Shown here: positions 55,471-64,000 of the stretch, one piece after another
Position numbering within the stretch: position 1 is the first letter of the stretch
Layout: every line of letters begins with the position of its first letter
Assembly: GCA_031308135.1 (NCBI GenBank)
Contig: JAHLJT010000631.1
Span: 262,774,925-262,838,924 of the forward strand
Direction: 5' to 3'
From: Acheta domesticus
Taxonomy: Eukaryota > Arthropoda > Insecta > Orthoptera > Gryllidae
DNA length: 64,000 nucleotides
Notes under the pieces: generated by a model
What the model saw: the letters and a program-made list of their open reading frames with translations, nothing else
The model's database searches: none
Told to the model about the DNA's origin: nothing
Position numbers and translations under genes: made by a program

Positions 55471-55970
55471 CTGTAGGGCCGTTGCCCTGGCGCCGTCGGC
55501 GGTTCCTTACCTGGTGGCTGGGGCGTCGTTCGATAGCTTTCATGTCGGCGCCGGCGCTGAGGTGATGCAATCCAAGAGACACAAACCCTGCGTGCCGGAG
55601 GACGACTGACTGGCGAGCTGGGAGCTCCAGCCCGTATCTACCCTCCCCTCGCCGCCTCCGCCACCGCTGTCATCGTCGTCGCCTCCGCCTCCGCCTCCGC
55701 CTCCGCCGCCACCGCCACCGCTGCCGCCGATGCCTCCTCTCCACCGCCTCCGCCTCACTTGAGCGCCACGCTGCAGGTCAGGCGACCGGGAAGTCGGGCC
55801 GGCCGACGCGTGCTGGAGGCGTGTTAGCTCGGCATAGTCCCGCCCAGCCCCTCCCTGCCCCTGCCGCTGCGCCACTCGCGCCGTCTCACACCCTGCTCTC
55901 CGACACGGCGCGTTGAGGGACACGTTCAGCGGGTACAGCCAGCAGTAAACGGATTGTTTCCCGAACAATA
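55471..55970 (-). other. CpG-rich block, candidate first exon and promoter on the minus strand
   Basis: Strongly GC- and CpG-rich with a (GGC/GGA)n run (about 55640-55750 as its complement). On the minus strand ATG at 55543 opens MKAIERRPSHQ and is followed at once by a good donor, CAG|gtaagg (55511/55510). This is the layout of a CpG-island first exon. No second exon could be identified, and the poly-Gly ORF in the same block is probably a by-product of the repeat. Confidence 0.35.
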
Positions 55971-57551
55971 GTAGGTTTCTGAAATTGTTCTGGAACCGAC
56001 TGTTTTTAAACTTTTGTTATTATAAATCGTTATTGTAGACATTATCGTCCGAGTCAGTCATAATTGTTGAATGACATCTTTCGGGATATTTTCCATATCA
56101 GCTTGTATGTATTTATCAATTATTATTTTTGGGCTTCGTTTTAAATGTTTACTTTTGTGGAGTAATAGATCAAAATGTATTAACTCCTTAATTCATTTTA
56201 ACTTAGTTTGAAGTGGATTCTTAAGCTCCAAACGTTATGAACGTGTACCAAAGGTATGACGAATCAGAGAATTTTATTTTTTAATGAAGAAAATAATCAT
56301 CAATTCTTAATTCCACGTGATCATTCATAATTTTTTTATATCTTGGATATTTTTTATATATGTTGCTCCTCGTTTATCTGTTATTATTCGTGCTGGACGT
56401 GCATTATTCTCAAGTAATTTTAATTTTGCTGTTTTAAAGATTTGTAGATAGATTTTAATTATTTATTTTTAGTAAAAAAAATTTTAAAAATAGAAAAATT
56501 GCTTGTCGCGTTTGCTGAAGTGTAAAGTAGGAAGATCAATAATTTTGTGGTGGTTGTTTACATATTTGTACAGGAATGAAAGTATTCCTGCGCTCAAAAG
56601 ACGAGATCGAATCCAGAACTTCGCGTTTTACATTTTACTATTTTTCTTCCCACGAAATTAATAAATAATTAATAATTCTTTAATTTTGAGAAAAGAAAAC
56701 AAACTCATCAGCAAGGTGGTCTTTTTGCACTTTTATTTTCTTTTCCGCGTTACAAACATTCTTCACAATAATTTTATGCTCTTCGGCGTGTAAAATTCTA
56801 TGAAATATCTTCCAATGGCTGGAAGTACGGGGAAACTTTTTCTCAATATTTTAAAGTACAAACAGTAGTTTTGTTGTATTTCAATTTTTTCTAAAGAATT
56901 TTCTAATTTTTTCACTTTCAGAGTAACACATAATGATTATGTTTATTCGTTTTTTAACGTGTAAAACGTTAAATGGTGTCCACAAAAATGTTTTGCCGTC
57001 CTTTATTAGTCGAAAATTATTGGTGAAGGAATATTGTAAAGTTGCTCCCTAGATGGTGGAGCGAGTGGAGGGGGGGGGGAATCTCTACGAACCTGCATTT
57101 TCCTGTCTGACGAAGGGGACTAATTAATTAACACTAATTAAACCAGTGATTATCTAACCGGTTGCCGCTATAATCTCTGTTGGAGCTGTGGTTAACAAAT
57201 CATTTTATTCTTATAATCAGTATTCATTATTGAATTCGTGAATTGCTGAGGCGTAACTTTACCTTTTTAATCTACCGCATCTTTATCTTCAATAAATCTA
57301 TAAAAATGCTCCGAGTTAAACTCAAATTGTCGGTAGGTACACACTTCTTTTTATTACTGCAGCACGAGGAATCGTTGATAAAAAAAACTATTTTTAAAGT
57401 GTCATTAGACAATCTTAAGTCCGTAATTCCAGAAACAACTCTTTATTTTCTTAGATAATTTAATTATTATTTAATAATTAAGAATTCCTTTCCATAGGAT
57501 GCTAATTGGCGATTTTTATCCGGTGTGGGGTAGGGAGACTTAAGTCTAGGG
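55971..57551. other. AT-rich non-coding stretch
   Basis: No coding, RNA or clear repeat signal; long A/T runs and a short poly-G near 57070. Confidence 0.4.
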
Positions 57552-57780
57552 CAGTGGTGTCAAGGTCTTCTACTGGTGGCAGTGGCACGCTCCGTAGCAC
57601 CGTGTCATGCCACGAGCTTCTCTGCGCACCTAGCGAGAGGAAACTATTAGTAACACTACCGTTTTACAAAAGTGATGGAGTTGTCTCTGGCGGCGGGGTG
57701 ACGAACTGCGTGAAGGGGCGATTTCGTCGTGGCACTCGTGCCAAGGACTTCCGCTCGTGGCATCGACCTTGACAACTCTG
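57552..57780. mobile_element. hAT MITE (229 bp)
   Basis: Ends CAGTGGTGTCAAGGTC and, inverted, CAGAGTTGTCAAGGTC (14 of 16 identical). It is flanked by the perfect 8-bp duplication GTCTAGGG (57544-57551 and 57781-57788). Confidence 0.95.
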
Positions 57781-58296
57781 GTCTAGGGGTTGGGGTGGAG
57801 GGCGAATGCAAGGAAACGATGACCACGGCTTGATTTCTGGCGGAACGCGACGGAACGGCTTTTCGGTACCTCAGGAAAATTATTAAATTGTATTATTAAT
57901 ACATAACTATTTGTGTTAAATTAATAATTAATTTGGAGCGCGTTCCGGGACCTACAATTTCATAAATCAACCACTGACGATGACCATCTTCACTTCAGCT
58001 GCACAGGCTGTGCATTCGGCGCTCTTTGAAAACATTTCGTTTACATTTTTCTAGCTGTGAAGGGTGAAGAATTCGTGAGTGATGCATCTAGATAAGGATT
58101 AATCGTGCCCTCGGTTGTAGCAGGGCACATTCCATACTCTAGGAAGGAATTCTGATGGCACCCCTTGCCCCGTAAATTCTCACATTGCTTTCTGAAAAGA
58201 TCAGAAATTTAAAGAATACATGTAAGATGTAAATATGGCTTTGTGCTCATTTCATTGCGTTTAAAGTGTTTATATTACCTGTTTTTTCTTTTCCAG

Positions 58297-58358
58297 CATT
58301 CCCGAAGATCACAGTATGAGAGCAGTTTCCTCCGAAATTCCCGCAGTGCACGTGTCAG
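58297..58358 (+). other. Splice-bounded 62-bp segment, candidate exon
   Basis: Preceded by gttttttcttttccag and followed by gtatga, an almost ideal acceptor and donor pair. Two frames are open across it (HSRRSQYESSFLRNSRSARV and IPEDHSMRAVSSEIPAVHVS). I recognise neither and cannot link it to other exons. Confidence 0.3.
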
Positions 58359-58380
58359 GTATGAACGGTATCAACCAATG

Positions 58381-58725
58381 TTAGGCTACTTATTTCTCAC
58401 CAGAAACTCTCAACATTCGGAAGGGACACATCCCGTCGCCTCAAAAAGGTTTTAATTACCCTTTACAAAATGCCAACAAACATTTCAAACAAAAAAGAAA
58501 TATTAATCTGCACTTCCTCGTCCATTTTTTTGTAATACATTTGGAAACGAGTAATTTCAGATTTGACGAGTTAATAATTATAATATCAATTAAAATTTAT
58601 TTCAATTCTTGTAATAATCCTGGAGGGGAATGAAGAACGCGAGACAGCTTTCATCTCGTTTCATTCTCGAAAAACCGGGAAGGAATGCCGAAATATCAGC
58701 ATATTTTATTTATTATATACGCCGC
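58381..58725. repeat. Dispersed repeat, first copy
   Basis: About 340 bases closely similar to 61510-61845 in the same orientation: both carry acttatttctcaccagaaac, atctgcacttcctcgtccat, aacgagtaatttcagattt and agctttcat(c/g)tcgtttcatt in order. Confidence 0.9.
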
Positions 58726-58761
58726 ATGTTTTGGATTTTCAATATGTTGCACTAGAGATAC

Positions 58762-59045
58762 CAGAGGCGGATCCTGGTGAGGAGGCAGGGGGGCCATGTC
58801 CCCCCCCCCAAGCCAACAACATTTTGTAATTTTACTCCAATTATTCACAATAATTACGGACATAGATATCGTCCGTCTGTGAATAAACTCGTACTAAATT
58901 CGTAAACTAATATTCCCATTACAAATAAACTCGTACTTTTTTATTTCAAGATAACAATTAAAAGAAACTGTCTGTGAAATCGGCAAAACTTCACAATAAA
59001 AGGGCCGCGGCCCGCCCCTGCCGCCCCCACTACGCTACGCCACTG
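58762..59045. mobile_element. Degenerate hAT-like MITE (284 bp)
   Basis: Ends CAGAGGCGGATCC and, inverted, CAGTGGCGTAGCG, the hAT type seen twice more in this window. No matching 8-bp duplication is visible, so boundaries or age are uncertain. Confidence 0.5.
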
Positions 59046-60370
59046 CTTCTAGATTATATTGCAAGGTTGGTCGCAAATAGTGTTAAACGCAAATGCAACA
59101 ACGCCCTGCAAATACTAAACGTTGTATTATATTATCGACTGTATTCACTTTAAAAATAGACGAAAATAAGGCTACTCCACAAGTTATCATTTTAGAGGTT
59201 CACAAATTACACACACATTGTTTATAAAAATATTATATGCAGGAGCTCGTTCCAAACTAATCTTAACGTTCAAAGCATCCATCATCAGTCATCTACGAAA
59301 AAAAAAAATTAATACGTAAAAATAATTTATTTTCAGAAAACATGAAGAATTCTTGGTGTAGTTCTAACAGTAAGATAAATATACTCTTCAGTTATAATAT
59401 CCTTATGAGAGTTATGTAACGAGACGATAATAGAGGAAAGCTTTTTCTATTATCCAGCCAAGTGTTCAGCCGCGTTGACGCAGAATGGAAGGTTATGTAA
59501 GGGCAAGGCATAACGCTTGTCCTCTTCGAAATCATCTGCTCTCCAAAGGCCACTGCCAAAGGCCACATTACTTCACCATGTTCAAGCCTAACGAAATTTC
59601 CAAATATTTGGAAAAAAATTTAATTTTAAATATGTTTTTTTATAAAATAATAATGCATAAGGAAATTAAATGCTGTTCTTCGTCCAAATTCACGAGCTAT
59701 TATGTTCCATTCTGATATTCATGGGAATTTATTTCATTTGTATTCTTTCATTTGAGGGTTTACTATACTTACACAAGGTGCTATTAAAAAGACGTTTACT
59801 TGTCGAGTTGGAACACAACTTGTGTCGGAAACGAACAATGATGTTTCAATGATGTGTGAACGTCTGAAAATACTTTTTGTATTAGATGTATTCTTATTTT
59901 TGTGCTAAGTTAGAATAAGAATTATTCACCGTTTGATATTGAAATTATTATGAAATATGAAAATTAAGTTTGAACAAAAGTGAAATGTTTAAATTAATGA
60001 AATATTTGTCTGGTTTTAATTCGAAAAACAGTATTAAAATATAAATTTACCTATCTTTGAAGGAAATTAATTTTAGGCAACTTAAGTAGGAGGAACATGG
60101 AACATTCATCTGACGGATGTTTTCAACTTAAGAATTGTTGGCAAGGGGGCGAGGAAAAGTTAAAAAAAAGAAAATTTTGCGAACGCAGCTTTTGAATGAC
60201 CTCCGAAGATCTCTGTAGTTCTTCGGGACTGATGGGTTGCAATTGCATATTTGAGAGAGGGAGGGAGATTCGTCAATGACTTTGCAACGTTCCAAGTCGG
60301 GATCCCCCTAGAAATGTACTACAACTTCTGTCCGCAGCCATAAATAAATAAATAAAAATAAAATAAAAAA
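59046..60370. other. AT-rich non-coding stretch
   Basis: No gene or recognised repeat. Short ORFs at 59485-59852 lack any homology I know. Confidence 0.4.
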
Positions 60371-60620
60371 ATAAAGACTGCCTGCGCGCCGGCGCGGCGT
60401 GTGGCGTCTGCTCCTTGACCTGCGTGCGCTGGCAGCTTGCGGCCAGGCCCTCCGCCATCCGCCGGGCATTCGCCGGGGGCGTGGGCCCGCCAGCCCCTCC
60501 CTTCCCCTCCCCTCCCGCCCCGCCTCACCCGCCGCTTTCTTTTTCCTATCAGTGCCCCACGTGGTTTCCGTGCATTCTGCGGCCATGAGTGCACGACTCA
60601 CTCATCTGCTCTGGAATCTG
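60371..60620. other. CpG- and C-rich block, nature unknown
   Basis: Abrupt GC-rich island of about 220 bases. Its plus-strand end has ATG (60584) with a 16-codon ORF (MSARLTHLLWNLKESN). Low-complexity ORFs occur on both strands. It could be a promoter or first exon, or part of a transposon end. Confidence 0.3.
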
Positions 60621-60949
60621 AAGGAGAGCAACTGATAAGTGGTTGGAAGATTTTACGAACCTATCGCGCTTATGACAACAAGTTACATTTCCATGATAAA
60701 ATCCACACTGAGGACTTGTTTTCCAGCAGAAGGGGGAAGTTAGGTTTGTTTCGAGAGTCAGTTACTTCACAGATTAAAGAACGCATTGGAGAGGAATCCT
60801 AAGAATACAATTTAAAGGACTGTCGAGTAAATGGTTCAAAGGAGATATCACAACTCAAAAATCGTATTTTTACTTTCGTGTACGCACGTAAATGCAAACT
60901 AATATACGTACAATGAGAGAAAGTTATATGTAATGATGCGGAAAATTTA

Positions 60950-61260
60950 TTTCGAGATTTTAAATGAAGCACATGTTTTGGGGTCCCATGGTACCAAAAA
61001 AATGATATTTTTTCAAAATGTCAGTCTTTCCTCTGTCTCTCGGTCCGTTTGTTGATAACACGCGCCTAAACTATTCCCAGAATTTTTCCCGAAATGAAAA
61101 TTCCCCGATCGATCTGGTCCGAGTCAGGAACCCAAGACTCCAGACTTATGTTAATGGCATGGGTCCGATTTCCAATGCTAACTGTGGATTTTCGAAAATA
61201 TTCATAAAGTTTCAAAAGTTTTGGACCCCATAGTACAACATTTAGCATTACTGAAGGCAG
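60950..61260 (-). repeat. Diverged fragment of the module element, minus strand
   Basis: On the minus strand, gactcggaccagatcgatcg, then ggggaattttcatttcggga and tagtttaggcgcgtgttatc with a ggaccgagagacag run, match the conserved end block of the other copies at a low level. Confidence 0.5.
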
Positions 61261-61509
61261 AGATTTTTTTCAAATAAAATGTGTTATTCACAATTGCTTC
61301 TTTTTGTCGCACCATGGCGTTTTTTAAAAACAAACACAAAAATAATTTTAAATATTGAAAAATAGCTTGTCAACGAGTATATGGCTACAACAAATTAGGT
61401 GTTGACTTTCTCCCATAAGTAAAACACTCACATTTATTAATATTTTGCCCCTGGTCAATAAGACACAATATACGTATTTAAACTACCAAATACGATCTTT
61501 AGAACCACT

Positions 61510-61845
61510 GTTAGGTACTTATTTCTCACCAGAAACTCTCAACATTGGGAGGGACACATTTCCTCGCCTCAAATAGGTTTTAATTACCCTTCACAAAATG
61601 CTTAGTGTGAATTTTTTTTTAATAGTAATCTGCACTTCCTCGTCCATTTTCTTGCAATATATTTGCAAACGAGTAATTTCAGATTTCATGAGTTAATAAT
61701 TATAATATCAATTAAAATGTATTTCAATTCTTGTATAATCCTTGGGGGGATGACGAACGCGCGACAGCTTTCATGTCGTTTCATTCTCGAAAAAAAACGG
61801 AAAGGAATCCCGAAATACCGGAACATTTTAATTATTATACACACT
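61510..61845. repeat. Dispersed repeat, second copy
   Basis: Same-orientation partner of 58381-58725; see that entry for shared phrases. An internal difference of a few bases lies near 61605-61620. Confidence 0.9.
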
Positions 61846-62594
61846 ATGCCACAATTTGCGAAGAGACTGTTGTGTCCATCCGTTTGCAATCTGATTGTAA
61901 ATTTTTTAATGTATCTATACTTTCCTACGTCATTTCTATCAGAGATTTAACACATTTACGGAAAAATGATTTATTACGTGAGGCTACGGGACCCCTTCCA
62001 AAACTTTCAGGGGGCGGCGGCGTTTGTGTAATTGAACTGGTTCTGTACACCCCGAACAATGGTATAACCATAGAGGAATTTTTTCTAACTTTCCTCTGTG
62101 ATATAGTAAACGAGGCAGGTCCGCGGGTTACTATGGGGAAATATTCAAAGGTACTTGACCGAGATATGCTTGTGTTATGATCGGATCTATCATGTACTGC
62201 AGCGCCATCTAGGGGAGTTACAACAAAATGAATAGATAAGAACCTTCTCCTTTGAGTAAATACGTAGATGTGCCAACTTTCATGGAGATCGGTCAAACGG
62301 TGTCGGTATTCATCGAAATAAAACATCTGTTCGTATAAATATGAAGATAACTCCTGAGAAGTTACTTACTTTTTACTAATTAACACATTAAAGTTCTAAT
62401 TACAAGTCAACTAAGTAAATTAACTAATTAAATTACTAATAAACTAATTAAATAACTTCTCCTTATAATTAAATTAACTCCTGAAAAATTCTAGCAAAAG
62501 AAGTGCGGGAAATTCGAATTTGCTATTTCGAAAATTCAAAATTATGCTAAACTATTCATGTTCTTAAAAATATGATGTATCCTTTTCTAAAGAA
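61846..62594. other. Unassigned stretch with a possible transposon 3' end
   Basis: Around 62270-62325, ccaactttcatggagatcgg and tcaaacggtgtcggtattca resemble the gatcgg...aacggttt block widespread in arthropod repeats. The 149-codon ORF at 61731-62180 overlaps the repeat copy and has no homologue I recognise. Confidence 0.35.
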
Positions 62595-62735
62595 CTGATT
62601 TTTACTTTCTCTCCCTGAAGAACGTTCTGCTGTAATGCTGCTGGAAAAAGCGGCGATTTTTCGGCAGGAAAAATCTTAATGCTGGGTCATGGTAACGAAA
62701 AAGGGGATAAATCCAGTTACTAAATTTAAAAAAAT
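62595..62735 (-). repeat. Right-end fragment of the module element, minus strand
   Basis: Minus-strand reading gives aatttagtaactggatttat, accatgacccagcattaaga, tttttcctgccgaaaaatcg and a gagagaaagtaaaaa end, the same order as the right ends near 44480-44610 and 48340-48450. Confidence 0.75.
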
Positions 62736-62749
62736 TAGCACAATAGAGA

Positions 62750-62805
62750 GACGGAACGAGAGAGGGGGAGAGACGGAACGAGAGAGAGGGGGAGAGACGG
62801 AGGTA
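62750..62805. repeat. Short purine-rich tandem repeat
   Basis: The unit gagacggaacgagagagggg is repeated about two and a half times. Confidence 0.85.
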
Positions 62806-63099
62806 CAATTTTACTCGTTTTAATGTTTTTATGACATTTTTGTTGGAAAGGTTCGTGACAGGTTAAAATTTATAGTTACTGAAAAATTTTGGGAGGGGAA
62901 ATTCCTCTCCTTTCCCTCTCTGTGGATCCACGCCTGGATGTTCCTATTATTTCTTACGTAATATTATAATACTAGCAAAAATATTTGGCAGCGTTGGAAG
63001 TCAATCGCAGGTTCATAAGATCCGTAGGCGGCGTCTTCACCCCTTGAGCTAACGAACTGGTATATAGCTTACATTTCGCTGTAAAATTCAGAAGAAAGA

Positions 63100-64000
63100 A
63101 AACTAGTGGTGCTACAGTATGACATAAACTTTCTCGTACTAGCTACTTTTCAAATTTCTTTGGTCGGAGCTAGCTTTTCGGTCTTGCCCCATCCAGATTC
63201 CAGCTGCCATCTAACGCCACCCAAACTAATTTTTTCACATTTTCTCAAGGTTTTGGTACCCTAATGGTAGAACTGATACATGATTTTAAATATGTTATAG
63301 AAGGGTATAACCTTGTCCTGCATGAAAATTTTTGTTGAATAAGTTGGAGCCGTTTCTGAGAAAAAGACACTTGAACATTTGTGAAAATGCGCAATTTAAG
63401 ATTTTCACTGAAAACTATTGAGTTTTTGAGAAGCTTTATCAGAAATAATTTGAAGCACTTATACGTACAAATTTAATAATGCACAAAAATGCAGATAATG
63501 TAAATATTAAAGATGAGAGTGATATATAAAAAACTTTCATTACTGTAGTGTTTAAAAAATCTAAAGAATACACGAAAATGACATTTATGGCATGTTATTC
63601 AGTACATGTAGCTTTATCCATACAAAAAGTTTAAAGAAAAAATTTGGAACGTTTTTTAGAAAATGTTTTTAAAATTTCCTTTATTCCATGCCAGATTACT
63701 CGTAAACTATTCATATTTTGAAAAACATGTGTGTATCTTCTTTTAAAGATCTAATTTTGAAGACCATATTTTATTCAGAGGGAAAATCTCAATCATTTAC
63801 AGTTTTAGGAAGACGTCGAAAAAAATAAACTTTTGCAATATTCGAGTATTCAGATATTTTAACGCAAAAAAGTGATCTGCATAATCGTTTTAAGTCATTT
63901 ACGCTATCCGAAGACAGTTTAAAAAATTAGAGCTTTTTTTTTTACCACAAAAAATTTAACGTCCTTGACGCTTCATGCAAAGTACCCCCGAAAATTAAAA
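63100..64000 (+). mobile_element. Copy of the ~300-bp module element, running off the window
   Basis: Begins aactagtggtgctacagtat ... actttctcgtac at 63100, module phrases at about 63345 and 63645 (300 apart). It reaches the cttcatgcaaagtacccccg block at 63970-63990, just before the conserved end block of other copies. Confidence 0.75.

Noticed and set aside
55540..55968. 142-codon minus-strand ORF with poly-Gly run as a protein gene
   Set aside because: Low-complexity CpG-island translation; the more plausible signal is the short ATG exon with a donor in another frame.
58762..59045. High-confidence hAT insertion
   Set aside because: The 8 bases on the left (agagatac) and right (cttctaga) do not match, so it is listed only as degenerate.
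60308..60802. Several overlapping ORFs of 78-121 codons
   Set aside because: They come from a GC-rich block open on both strands; no conserved motif or splice support.
61731..62326. 149- and 133-codon ORFs as genes
   Set aside because: The plus-strand one overlaps a dispersed repeat copy, the minus-strand one is antisense to it; neither has known similarity.

Overview
The window looks like part of a large, AT-rich arthropod genome, most likely an insect with long introns. The evidence is two spliced animal genes with GT-AG introns, and a dense mix of piggyBac, hAT, mariner and DUF4817-type transposons, a Dong/R4-like LINE and jockey/CR1-like LINEs typical of insects. I cannot name the species; a polyneopteran such as a cockroach or termite would fit the intron size and repeat mix, but that is a guess.

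Left part (1-27.3 kb, + strand): the 3' two thirds of an APC (adenomatous polyposis coli) gene. Nine coding exons (4125-25816) join in a consistent reading frame. They encode six beta-catenin-binding 20-aa repeats, three Axin-binding SAMP-type repeats, and a giant last exon of 1562 codons holding the basic, microtubule-binding-like region and possible EB1-binding motifs. The armadillo-repeat exons must lie upstream of position 1. The introns carry two dead non-LTR retrotransposons (145-3715 and 16.4-20.6 kb, the second broken by a CpG-rich insertion), a dead mariner, an 800-bp C/T-rich tandem array, copies of a short dispersed repeat and a foldback element.

Middle part (31.7-37.3 kb, - strand): a complete, apparently intact pyruvate kinase gene of nine coding exons (545 aa predicted), convergent with APC. 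One of its introns uses a GC donor. A possible upstream first exon would add 39 residues to the N-terminus. Between the two genes lie the APC 3'UTR, a tRNA-derived SINE and a dead DUF4817-type transposase.

Right part (38-64 kb): no gene I can recognise. It is dominated by a non-coding dispersed element family with conserved ends and an internal module recurring about every 300 bp. Copies are interrupted by an internally deleted piggyBac element with TTAA ends (itself hit by a hAT MITE) and by hAT MITEs with perfect 8-bp target duplications. There is also a Dong/R4-like LINE 3' fragment sitting inside a TAA microsatellite, CpG-rich patches that may be first exons or LTR promoters, and a duplicated 340-bp repeat. 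APC (Wnt signalling scaffold) and pyruvate kinase (glycolysis) are ordinary neighbours; nothing in the sequence suggests a joint function.
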